Shown here: one piece after another, positions 1 to 6,726 of the stretch
How the letters are laid out: each line of letters opens with the position of its first letter
How positions within the stretch are numbered: position 1 is the stretch's first letter
IMG/VR virus record: IMGVR_UViG_3300030331_001665
Coordinates: 1-43,622 of that record
Origin: a virus
Strand: one strand, 5' to 3'
Length of the DNA: 43,622 nt
Position numbers and translations under genes: made by a program
The notes under the pieces: model-generated
Told to the model about the DNA's origin: nothing
Databases searched by the model: none
The model's input: the letters and a program-made list of their open reading frames with translations, nothing else

Positions 1-883
1 CAATGTCTTTGCTACTGTCTAACCATGTGCCTTTTATGTCATATAACTGTTTATATTTATTAACAGCATTATGTCCAGCAACATCATTATCAAATAAAGT
101 TACAACTTTTTTATAATTTTTCTTAAAATTTTCAATCATATAAGGTTTTATTACAGTATTCTCTGAGTCAGGTGCAACAACTTCAATGTTGTATCCAAAT
201 TGTTTTAGACACATTGCATCTTTCAAAGAAGAACATATAACAAGATAAGGTTGTTTAAATTCTAATTGATCTAATCCTTGAAGCCAAGGTTTAACTTTAA
301 TAAATTTAAACTTCTTATTTCTTGGTTGATAAATTTTATAAACTTCACCCACACTAGCCCAATATCCATATATATAAGGTTGTTGTATAGTAATTCTGTC
401 ATTTTCTTTAACCATATGATAATAATCTATAGCTGTTACATTGTATTTATTTAATATATCTTCACCAATATTAAATTGTAACCAAAATTTCTTATCATAA
501 TTATTCCATGCTCTTACTACTACACCATCAACTTTATACTTTGCTTCTGGTTTTAATGTAGACTGTGTATATACACCTTTATCTGTAATAAACTTATTAT
601 AGTCTTGACCTATTTTAAATACAGCTTTAGAATAATCTATATTGAATAGCTCTTTAACTAAATCAATTCTATTACCACCTTTACCTGTAGAAAAATCTTT
701 AAATTTATATTGACCCTTGTCTACAAATACCCACATGCTTGGAGTTCTTTCTGATGGATGAAATACAGATTTAATCTGCACATTCTGTCCATTCAGTCTT
801 TCTGGTAAATCTAGATAGAACTCAAACACCCATGTACTTGGAACTTTAGATCCATCCAATATGAGATTCTTTGTACTTATCAT
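1..883 (-). CDS. DNA primase, DnaG/TOPRIM type (partial, C-terminus outside window)
   Basis: Reading leftward from the ATG at 883, about 294 codons are open to the window edge. The N-terminal 80 residues contain FHPSERTPSMWVF and FKDFSTGKGGNRIDLV, the layout of the CHC2 zinc-ribbon region of DnaG primases, but the zinc cysteines are missing. Around residues 210-265 there is a TOPRIM-like domain: VICSSLKDAM stands where most families have a glutamate-containing loop, followed by TLFDNDVAGHNA, the metal-binding DxD-type motif. It should make RNA primers at the phage fork. It is the last gene seen in the leftward replication operon, 70 nt after the SSB-like gene with a terminator-like hairpin between them. 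Primase assignment is fairly sure; the C-terminal helicase-binding part is not visible. Confidence 0.82.
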   Translation of the reverse strand, partial: MISTKNLILDGSKVPSTWVFEFYLDLPERLNGQNVQIKSVFHPSERTPSMWVFVDKGQYKFKDFSTGKGGNRIDLVKELFNIDYSKAVFKIGQDYNKFITDKGVYTQSTLKPEAKYKVDGVVVRAWNNYDKKFWLQFNIGEDILNKYNVTAIDYYHMVKENDRITIQQPYIYGYWASVGEVYKIYQPRNKKFKFIKVKPWLQGLDQLEFKQPYLVICSSLKDAMCLKQFGYNIEVVAPDSENTVIKPYMIENFKKNYKKVVTLFDNDVAGHNAVNKYKQLYDIKGTWLDSSKDI

Positions 884-891
884 GGCTAATA

Positions 892-926
892 GAAAAAGGG
901 AGGTATTTGATTAAACCCCCCTTTCT
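892..926 (-). terminator. Terminator-like hairpin between SSB-like gene and primase
   Basis: The sequence at 894-902 pairs with 916-924 (AAAGGGAGG against CCCCCCTTT, one mismatch). Read leftward, the stem is followed by TTTTTC and then the primase ATG 11 nt later. It could lower primase expression relative to the SSB-like gene by partial termination. Confidence 0.5.
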
Positions 927-952
927 CCTGTTAACTTAATAATAACTAATTA

Positions 953-1648
953 TTAAAGCTCAAAATCAGAACCTGATCCTGAGTTTGCTTTAAATGGTGT
1001 TTCATCATTAGAAGTTTCTTTCTTAACTAAAGCTTTTACATGCACAGCACGATCAAACTTAAGTAATCTAGAATTTTCTTTGTCTAATGCTTCCATTGCA
1101 ATTCCATCTTTAGATATACGTGGTAAGTAAAGATCATTATTTACATAACCCTCTTTGTTTTCCCACTCACGACCACCAATACACATGTTAATAAGCTTAG
1201 AACCACCCATTAATCCATCACATTCGGTCATAAACTCCTCTATAGTTTGTGCTTCAATAGAATCTAATCCATCTCTCATATCTAATGTTTCAGCAAGAGT
1301 AATCATATGCTTTAAGATCTCTTGATCTCTACTAATTTCTCTACCACTTGGTAATGTAGTATCTTTAAATGGAAAAGGACTAATCCTTACTCTACCAATT
1401 TGACCGTCATATCTACCTTTAGATTGATCATTATAGTCTCTAAAGAAACCTTCAAAGTCACCTCCAATAGGTGCAGTTTCTACATGTAAATGTATATTGT
1501 ATGACTCTGAATCATACGGTGTTTGATCTAATGTAATAGAATTAATCTTTACTACATGGTTACCTGGATCTAATACAGGCTTTGTGCGTCCGCTTCCAGC
1601 AGACATGTCTTTAGTATTTAGCATAACTTTATTTTTTACTTCATTCAT
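953..1648 (-). CDS. Putative single-stranded DNA-binding protein with acidic C-terminal tail
   Basis: The protein has 231 residues and no motif I can name with certainty. It is mostly beta-type sequence and ends in a Ser/Gly-rich linker plus the tip SGSDFEL. An acidic or aromatic tip after a flexible linker is typical of bacterial SSB and T7 gp2.5-like proteins, where it recruits replication partners. The gene lies 5 nt downstream of the RecA-fold ATPase and upstream of the primase, a position usual for phage SSBs. By inference it coats ssDNA during replication and recombination. A tail with the same FEL ending occurs in the protein at 8979-9548. Confidence 0.55.
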   Translation of the reverse strand: MNEVKNKVMLNTKDMSAGSGRTKPVLDPGNHVVKINSITLDQTPYDSESYNIHLHVETAPIGGDFEGFFRDYNDQSKGRYDGQIGRVRISPFPFKDTTLPSGREISRDQEILKHMITLAETLDMRDGLDSIEAQTIEEFMTECDGLMGGSKLINMCIGGREWENKEGYVNNDLYLPRISKDGIAMEALDKENSRLLKFDRAVHVKALVKKETSNDETPFKANSGSGSDFEL

Positions 1649-1653
1649 TTTTA

Positions 1654-2337
1654 TTAATTTTCATATTCAATAATAGCATCTTTAACAACTTGTAATGAAT
1701 TATCTATACGTGCATCATCAAACATACCGTCTGGTGACTTACAAGTATTTTCTCCATTATTAACTGTCTCAAATACGTAACTTAATTTATCATCTTCTCC
1801 TTTGACAACTTTGCCAAATAGAACTATAGAGAACAAACCTTCCAAAGTTAAAGCATTATCTATCATTTTACCTACAGTTTTTGCTTTTACTTTTCTGTGT
1901 CCATTCACGTCTGTTGATTCTTCAGAGTGTGTAAGAAAGAATATATATAAGTCATCTCTCATATCTTTAGGCATCTTAGCAACTTGTGCAAGATTCTTTG
2001 CAATAGAGGTAAACTTATCATAACCTTTCTCATCAGCTCTATCAAAGTATTCAAAGCTGGACATATACTGCCAGTCATCAATTACTAAATTTTTAATATG
2101 AGGCATTTTATCATTAACATGCATCATAGCTTTCATAATCCCTGCAGCAGTAGCTGTAGCAGCCATATTGCCTTTTGGATTATCTTTACCAATCATTGCA
2201 TAATTCTTTTTCCATCCTTTAAATGGTAAAGGTTTATTAGCAATGTTAATTATAAACGTCTCTTTAGGATCTAAATCCCTAATTGATGTTGATTTACCTG
2301 ACCCGGAGTCAGCTATAACTAATACAGATTGTGCCAT
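1654..2337 (-). CDS. RecA-fold ATPase, Sak4-like recombinase candidate
   Basis: This 227-residue P-loop ATPase has a Walker A motif at residues 9-17 (ADSGSGKST) and a Walker B at 84-88 (LVIDD). A later segment, DLYIFFLTHSEE, fits the sensor strand of RecA-like folds. The short length, the N-terminal P-loop right after the start, and the pairing with an SSB-like gene match phage Sak4-type single-strand annealing or recombinase proteins. Its likely role is ATP-dependent handling of ssDNA during replication and recombination. An AAA-type ATPase of other function cannot be excluded. It is separated by 1 nt from the upstream gene and is clearly in the same operon. Confidence 0.65.
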   Translation of the reverse strand: MAQSVLVIADSGSGKSTSIRDLDPKETFIINIANKPLPFKGWKKNYAMIGKDNPKGNMAATATAAGIMKAMMHVNDKMPHIKNLVIDDWQYMSSFEYFDRADEKGYDKFTSIAKNLAQVAKMPKDMRDDLYIFFLTHSEESTDVNGHRKVKAKTVGKMIDNALTLEGLFSIVLFGKVVKGEDDKLSYVFETVNNGENTCKSPDGMFDDARIDNSLQVVKDAIIEYEN

Positions 2338-2338
2338 T

Positions 2339-2812
2339 TTATTTACTTAATTTTTGGTTTATACTTAATAATGCTCTTTCAATCCCTTTAAGAACATCTA
2401 CTATATCTCTTTCATCTGGATTTTTGATTGCAACTTTTTCTTCAATTGCACTTGATCTATCTGTTACATCATTAATAACTTTAAGTTCACTTACAGGTAC
2501 AATATGTCTCTCAAATCCAGAACTACTAATAACTTTTTCATATTCTTCAGCCCAATGTTTATTGTGCTTCAGTAAATATAGTGTTCTTTTAGGATCTTCT
2601 GATTCATATTCAATACTTACAAATTCAGTAAATATATCTTTACCTTTTTGAAATTCACTTGGAAAGAATGATACATGTAGTTCATCTTTGCCGGATGGCC
2701 TGTATGCCATCTTAGGAATATATAATGCATTTGTATTATTTGTTCTTTCAAAATAATTTAAATGCTCTTTTTTTAATTCTAATACTTTTGCTTTACGCTC
2801 TTGTGGTGTCAT
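2339..2812 (-). CDS. Hypothetical protein in replication operon
   Basis: This 157-residue protein matches no family I recognise. It has a charged helical N-terminus (PQERKAKVLELKKEH), a beta-rich middle (DELHVSFFPSEFQKGKDIF) and a C-terminal helix rich in charged residues (DIVDVLKGIERALLSIN). It sits between the DnaB-type helicase (3 nt upstream) and the Sak4-like ATPase (1 nt downstream), so it is co-transcribed with replication genes. A replisome accessory role is inferred from position only. Confidence 0.6.
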   Translation of the reverse strand: MTPQERKAKVLELKKEHLNYFERTNNTNALYIPKMAYRPSGKDELHVSFFPSEFQKGKDIFTEFVSIEYESEDPKRTLYLLKHNKHWAEEYEKVISSSGFERHIVPVSELKVINDVTDRSSAIEEKVAIKNPDERDIVDVLKGIERALLSINQKLSK

Positions 2813-2815
2813 ATA

Positions 2816-3772
2816 TTATCTTCTTTGTTGTTGAGGTGGTGTATCCATCTCAGTTATTTGCATTCTTTCAAATTGTGCTTTGAAGAAACTCATACGTGTA
2901 TCACCATTTCTTGCTTTTAGAAAGTGTAATACAAGAGTTCTATCATCTTCTATTATATATCTATCAGGACCATAGTATCTAATCTTTTGTTTAGCAGGAC
3001 GGTTAATACCAATTAAGGTATCAGCATGTTGCAGCATTGCATCTGAACCAAATATATCTGATTCTAATACATAGTTACCATACTTACCATCTTGTGCTCT
3101 GTCTGGATTATCTATATTCCTATTTAATTGTGATAAACATATAAACATACAAGGATAGTCTCTTTTACATTGTGTAAAGAACTCACCTAATTCAAATAAC
3201 ATATCTAATCTATTATTTTGATACGGTGCTCTCTTTACTAAAATACTATGATCAAGAGTTATAATAGTTTTTTTACCTTGATGTATATTCATATAGATAT
3301 CTACTTGATCTCTCATTTGATTTACAGTCATTGGTGTAGTAATTATATCTACAGGACTTTTAACTCTATTTTTTGCATACGCATGACATTTATCAAACGT
3401 ATCTTTCTGTAAAGTTGATCCTGCACTACATAATTCTTTATATGTTTTACCAGTTAAAGATGAAAACTCTCTTAATGCTGATGTTCTACCAACCATTTCA
3501 AAGCTAAATTCTAATACTCTATATTCTTCAGCTGGATTTAGAATGAAAGATTCTCTTACTATCTGATCCTTGATCAAAGTTTTACCTGACCCAGGTCTTC
3601 CCCCGATGACTGTAAGAGTATTCCATTCTAATCCATCTGTTATAGCATCATTAAACTTAGGCCATGGAGTTTGTATAGATTTCTCTTTACCACTCTGCCT
3701 AGCAAGCATATATTTCAGTGCTTCATTAAAAGACTGATATTGTCCGTCCCATGCTGGTTTAATTTTACTCAT
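2816..3772 (-). CDS. DnaB-type replicative helicase, RecA domain only
   Basis: The 318-residue protein carries the DnaB-family ATPase core: Walker A GGRPGSGKT at residues 57-65, a Walker B-like strand TIITLDHSIL, and the conserved FICLSQLNR segment followed by the late DAMLQHADTLIGI motif. Cellular DnaB has about 450 residues with an N-terminal collar domain; here only about 50 residues precede the P-loop, so the collar is reduced or absent. It should unwind DNA at the fork as a hexamer on ssDNA. The start overlaps the upstream stop as ATGA. The neighbouring DnaA-domain-IV-like protein and the 200-aa protein are candidates for loading it. Confidence 0.85.
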   Translation of the reverse strand: MSKIKPAWDGQYQSFNEALKYMLARQSGKEKSIQTPWPKFNDAITDGLEWNTLTVIGGRPGSGKTLIKDQIVRESFILNPAEEYRVLEFSFEMVGRTSALREFSSLTGKTYKELCSAGSTLQKDTFDKCHAYAKNRVKSPVDIITTPMTVNQMRDQVDIYMNIHQGKKTIITLDHSILVKRAPYQNNRLDMLFELGEFFTQCKRDYPCMFICLSQLNRNIDNPDRAQDGKYGNYVLESDIFGSDAMLQHADTLIGINRPAKQKIRYYGPDRYIIEDDRTLVLHFLKARNGDTRMSFFKAQFERMQITEMDTPPQQQRR

Positions 3773-4371
3773 ACTACTTTCTCTTTAAAATGATCCTGAG
3801 TTTCTGGTTCAATTCCATCTCTAATCATATCACAATAGTCAGCTAACTCAGAATGTTTTACTTTATGTTTATCTTGTTTACAAATAAAATATTGACTTGT
3901 CTTCATATACATATAATCTTTATCTCTATACTCATTTGTATACATTACTGTTGCTTGTGCAACCTCATCCCATGTATAATCATAAGTATCAAAGAACCAT
4001 CTAAATGCATTTTCTAATGTTTTAACATTCTGTCTAGCTGGTTTACCACTTGGCAACTTACCTGCAGGAAATGCTTCTCTATATAGTTTAAGCATCTCTA
4101 TATAACCTTTACCAAGTAACTGTGTTGTAGTTCTTTTCTTTGCAACTCTAAAGTACTGATCATATTTAACACATAAACTTTTACCTTTTTTAGTTAAAAT
4201 TAACTTGTTATCTTTATCATATACTGCTAACTCTAAACTAAATATTTGTCCTGCATCTTCTTGCTTAACGCCATTAGGAAAGAAAGTAATACTATTCTTT
4301 ATCCCATACAAGAGAAGTAATTGGTTCGGTGTAAGCTTGTCTTTTAACATCTTCTGGAATAGTTCTAACAT
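3769..4371 (-). CDS. Hypothetical protein between DnaA-like and DnaB-like genes
   Basis: The protein has 200 residues and is predicted soluble. The N-terminal LTPNQLLLLYGI looks like the start of a winged helix, and a helical C-terminal half contains FRWFFDTYDYTWDEV and aromatic residues. I do not recognise a family. Its end is coupled to the helicase gene by an ATGA overlap, while its start overlaps the upstream gene by 80 nt. Even the next Met (residue 8) leaves 59 nt of overlap. Position makes it a candidate helicase loader or primosome component, but no loader motif such as an AAA P-loop is visible. Confidence 0.6.
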   Translation of the reverse strand: MLELFQKMLKDKLTPNQLLLLYGIKNSITFFPNGVKQEDAGQIFSLELAVYDKDNKLILTKKGKSLCVKYDQYFRVAKKRTTTQLLGKGYIEMLKLYREAFPAGKLPSGKPARQNVKTLENAFRWFFDTYDYTWDEVAQATVMYTNEYRDKDYMYMKTSQYFICKQDKHKVKHSELADYCDMIRDGIEPETQDHFKEKVV

Positions 4372-4843
4372 AATTTCTAATATTTTCTTTTAATTTATTA
4401 TAAGCCTGACAAACTATAGGGTCACCTATATCTAACAAACTTTTAACTTGTCTAATACTGTGTAATACACTAGCATGATGTTTATTAATATGGGATCCTG
4501 TGTACTGTAAAGTAAATCCCATCTTATTACATATGTAGCAAAAAAGTTGTTTGAATACTACAAACTCTCTAATTCTACATTCTTTACCCAAAGACCTCCA
4601 TCCTTTAAATTCAGGATATGATTGTCTCATTGTTTCTAATACTAATTTTTCTAGTATTTCTATAGTTTTAATCTGATGTGCCTCTTTCATTGCAATTATT
4701 TCATCTTCCCATTGCTTAACACTAAACACAACGCTAGACTTATCACTGACTAAAATATTTAAATATTTCTTATATTTGTTTTCAAATTTTTTTTTAAATG
4801 ACTGTATATCATTAGTCATCTCAATCATATCTTCTTTAAACAT
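4292..4843 (-). CDS. DnaA domain-IV-like DNA-binding protein, putative replication initiator
   Basis: The 183-residue protein contains, at about residues 88-150, a helix-turn-helix similar to the double-strand DNA-binding domain IV of DnaA. The arginine-rich REFVVFKQLFCYICNKMGF precedes HINKHHASVLHSIRQV, the equivalent of the DnaA signature GGRDHTTVLHA. There is no ATPase domain; the first 85 residues are charged and helical. I infer that it recognises the phage origin and recruits the replisome together with the DnaB-type helicase two genes downstream. It is the first gene of the leftward replication operon, with a good TAnnTTTG promoter 14 nt upstream. A transcription regulator is the main alternative. 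Confidence 0.62.
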   Translation of the reverse strand: MFKEDMIEMTNDIQSFKKKFENKYKKYLNILVSDKSSVVFSVKQWEDEIIAMKEAHQIKTIEILEKLVLETMRQSYPEFKGWRSLGKECRIREFVVFKQLFCYICNKMGFTLQYTGSHINKHHASVLHSIRQVKSLLDIGDPIVCQAYNKLKENIRNYVRTIPEDVKRQAYTEPITSLVWDKE

Positions 4844-4852
4844 AATATGTGG

Positions 4853-4884
4853 TTTGCAAAGATAACAAAAATTGTGTATCTTTA
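4853..4884 (+). promoter_or_regulatory. Rightward promoter overlapping the leftward one
   Basis: TTTG at 4853-4856 and TATCTTTA at 4877-4884 are separated by 20 nt, the spacing of Bacteroidetes -33/-7 promoters. The -7 box has one mismatch. It would drive the lone rightward gene starting at 4912. The two promoters share bases, so they may exclude each other. Confidence 0.45.
4857..4864 (-). promoter_or_regulatory. Bacteroidetes -7 box of the replication operon
   Basis: Read leftward, the box is TATCTTTG, an exact match to the Bacteroidetes -7 consensus TAnnTTTG. It ends 13 nt before the ATG at 4843, so the mRNA leader would be only about 10 nt. No clear -33 TTTG is present on this strand. 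Confidence 0.6.
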
Positions 4885-4911
4885 ATTATATAATTATAAA
4901 AATTTATAGCT

Positions 4912-5409
4912 ATGGCTAAGAAAAAATCATCACCAAAATCAAAAGAAAAAAAAGTATCTAATGTACCTGATCCAATAAATTTAACTAATGAAGATAGACA
5001 AAAGACAGTTGATAAAATAAATAAACTTAAATCTTCTGAAGTAATGACTTTACCTGATGAAGCTATTGTAAGTATACCAGTATCAGGATCTTATCATAAA
5101 GCATTAGAAGGTTTATTCTTTTACTTAATGGAGCCAATGAATGCATCTGAAGTTCTTCATGTAATGAATAACATTAAGAATAACTTTGAAGGTGTAGCAG
5201 AAGAAAAGATCTCAAACAGACAGCGTGCTATTTGGACTATCATGACATTATTGTCTGAGATTCAATGGCAGGCTGATGCTCAAGGAAAATTAGTCAAAAC
5301 TGAACAAAAAGTTAGTAGTCTTGTTCAAGATCTTTTAGCTGGTGTTGATGGTGCTTCAGGTGCAGTAGCTGCAACTGTTGAAGCAATGAAAAAATCTAAC
5401 GAAGATTAA
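4912..5409 (+). CDS. Hypothetical protein, lone rightward gene in the early region
   Basis: The 165-residue protein starts with a very basic tail (MAKKKSSPKSKEKK), then an acidic and helical body with EGLFFYLMEPMNASEVLHVM and a tryptophan pair (IWTIMTLLSEIQW), ending in a Gly/Ala-rich helix. I do not recognise it. It is the only gene on the plus strand before 12.86 kb, has its own divergent promoter, and its last 14 nt overlap the end of the converging gene at 5396-5779. The separate control suggests a different expression time from the replication genes, possibly late. Function unknown. Confidence 0.72.
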   Translation: MAKKKSSPKSKEKKVSNVPDPINLTNEDRQKTVDKINKLKSSEVMTLPDEAIVSIPVSGSYHKALEGLFFYLMEPMNASEVLHVMNNIKNNFEGVAEEKISNRQRAIWTIMTLLSEIQWQADAQGKLVKTEQKVSSLVQDLLAGVDGASGAVAATVEAMKKSNED

Positions 5410-5779
5410 CCCCCGTAAAATCCCCCATTTCAATTAAGGACTGTATAACTAGATTTAATTCTTGTTTACTACAGTCCTTAAATGATTTACAATATTCTTG
5501 TTTATCTCTTACAAAACATAAACCTGTTTTTCTTTTAGCTTCAAGTTTTAGTTCTGCAAATGTGTGACCCACTTCATTTGCTAGTTCTCTGATCATAGCA
5601 TGAATCTTTGCAAGTTGTGCATTAGTTCCATCCTCTCCAGCTACACTAACAAATATTTCTACCTTTGTACCTTCAGGTAACTCTTTAATCCAATTTTTAT
5701 ACAGAGTACCTTTAGCTTTTATAGTGTGAACTAGATCACCATCTACTTTTTTTAATATTGAAAAGAAGTTACCTTTCAT
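5396..5779 (-). CDS. Putative NinB-like recombination protein
   Basis: This 127-residue protein has a small beta-rich N-terminus and then GTNAQLAKIHAMIRELANEV, followed by KTGLCF and the helical end DCSKQELNLVIQSLIEMG. The order of an N-terminal strand region, a long helix beginning near a Gln, and a Ser/Cys-helix-cap plus final helix resembles lambda NinB family proteins, which bind ssDNA and help recombination. The match is weak and from memory. It is the last gene of a leftward operon that starts further right, and it converges with the 4912-5409 gene with interleaved stop codons. Confidence 0.45.
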   Translation of the reverse strand: MKGNFFSILKKVDGDLVHTIKAKGTLYKNWIKELPEGTKVEIFVSVAGEDGTNAQLAKIHAMIRELANEVGHTFAELKLEAKRKTGLCFVRDKQEYCKSFKDCSKQELNLVIQSLIEMGDFTGVNLR

Positions 5780-6023
5780 GATATTCTGTTATTTCTTTTT
5801 CTAATTCATACATTGTCTCTGGACATAACTCATACAAAAAATTAGACATATCAACCGGTTCATCAGTTGATACATTTACATTATGATTCCATAAGTAAAT
5901 AGCTTCTATCTCTACGGTAGATCCTATACCAGGATAATCATGTGTAGCAGGCTCACCTGCAATATATTTATATTCTATATCTAGATCCCATTCATTTATT
6001 TTTTTTGTATAATTCTTCAACAT
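5769..6023 (-). CDS. Small hypothetical phage protein
   Basis: The protein has 84 residues and is acidic and aromatic-rich, with DLDIEYKYIAGEPATHDYPG and TVEIEAIYLWN. The pattern of a beta strand, a GxPAT turn and a second strand is common in small conserved phage proteins of unknown role. It overlaps its downstream neighbour by 11 nt and the upstream tiny gene by 32 nt, so it is translated in a compact cluster. Confidence 0.6.
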   Translation of the reverse strand: MLKNYTKKINEWDLDIEYKYIAGEPATHDYPGIGSTVEIEAIYLWNHNVNVSTDEPVDMSNFLYELCPETMYELEKEITEYHER

Positions 6024-6129
6024 GTTTTTTGTATTCTATTTCTTTTAATATCTTTTTTAAATATTCTGCAGGAGTACCATCCCACCCTTCATTTTTCATT
6101 TGAATGTAAATGTTTTTCATTTTTCCCAT
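5992..6129 (-). CDS. Tiny hypothetical protein (45 aa)
   Basis: I translated this gene by hand: it starts at the ATG at 6129 and ends with TGA at 5992. The protein is basic, with MKNEGWDGTPAEYLKKILKE near its middle; the GWxGxPAEYLK pattern is one I associate with small phage proteins. Its end overlaps the next gene by 32 nt and its start overlaps the upstream tiny membrane gene by 41 nt. It is short, but the motif and the tight packing support it. Confidence 0.5.
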   Translation of the reverse strand: MGKMKNIYIQMKNEGWDGTPAEYLKKILKEIEYKKHVEELYKKNK

Positions 6130-6244
6130 TACTTATTCTTTTTTTAATCCAACAATCTATTTGTGTGCATACATACATGCCTGCACAGAAGGATGCTGCC
6201 ATTGCTAAGAGGGCAGCAACTCCTATAACATAAATTTCTATCAT
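6089..6244 (-). CDS. Tiny single-pass membrane protein (51 aa)
   Basis: Translated by hand, the gene begins MIEIYVIGVAALLAMAASF and continues with CAGMYVCTQIDCWIKKRIS and a charged tail ending SNEK. One hydrophobic helix (about residues 2-27) is followed by a positively charged cytoplasmic-type tail, predicting insertion in the host inner membrane. The chosen ATG overlaps the stop of the His-rich gene as ATGA, a coupling used at several other junctions in this operon; an ATG two codons earlier (6250) is also possible. It may affect host membrane function or superinfection, but no role can be read from the sequence. Confidence 0.5.
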   Translation of the reverse strand: MIEIYVIGVAALLAMAASFCAGMYVCTQIDCWIKKRISNGKNEKHLHSNEK

Positions 6245-6726
6245 CTCCATCTCCGTATATTATTTTTAACCTTTTTACTAAAATATCTTCTAAGAGATTC
6301 AGGACAGTCATATTCCCAATAACCATCTCTATGTACTATAATGCTGTAATCATGCATAAGCTCAACATTATACATTGGATTTTCAAATGTTGCAACAACG
6401 TGAGGTTTACCATAATCATTAAAGTATGGAGCTTGATAGTTTCTTCTTCTACTTTCAAGTACCCACTCATCTCTTCTTGGTATGTATCTAAAGTGTAACT
6501 CTAATACAGTGTTGTCACTCCAACCATAGTCATTATAATAATAATTTGGTCTATTATTATTACCTATCATATCTAATAGTGCCATACCAAACCAAAAATT
6601 ATAGTTAGGTTTATGCACATGATGATTGTGGTGTTTGCCTTTATGACCATGTTTATTCTTATGTTTTGGTTTCTGTGCAAAACTAATACTAGTGATCAGT
6701 AATGCTAATAAAATTATTTTTTTCAT
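6241..6726 (-). CDS. Secreted His-rich protein
   Basis: The 161-residue protein starts with a clear signal peptide, MKKIILLALLITSISFAQ, of the flavobacterial type. The mature N-terminus is a His/Lys cluster (HGHKGKHHNHHVHK, about residues 25-39), which could bind Zn, Ni or Cu. The rest is aromatic and arginine-rich (YYYNDYGW, RRDEWVLESRRRNY) and ends RRYFSKKVKNNIRRWR. It should be exported to the periplasm or outer surface. A host-like exported protein within a replication operon is unusual and points to horizontal acquisition from a flavobacterium or to host-envelope modification. The start overlaps the upstream helicase stop as ATGA. Confidence 0.75.
   Translation of the reverse strand: MKKIILLALLITSISFAQKPKHKNKHGHKGKHHNHHVHKPNYNFWFGMALLDMIGNNNRPNYYYNDYGWSDNTVLELHFRYIPRRDEWVLESRRRNYQAPYFNDYGKPHVVATFENPMYNVELMHDYSIIVHRDGYWEYDCPESLRRYFSKKVKNNIRRWR

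Noticed and set aside
6144-6326. A 60-codon leftward open frame
   Set aside because: It overlaps the His-rich gene and the tiny membrane gene in another frame and has no plausible protein features; the ATGA-coupled frame 6089-6244 explains the space better.
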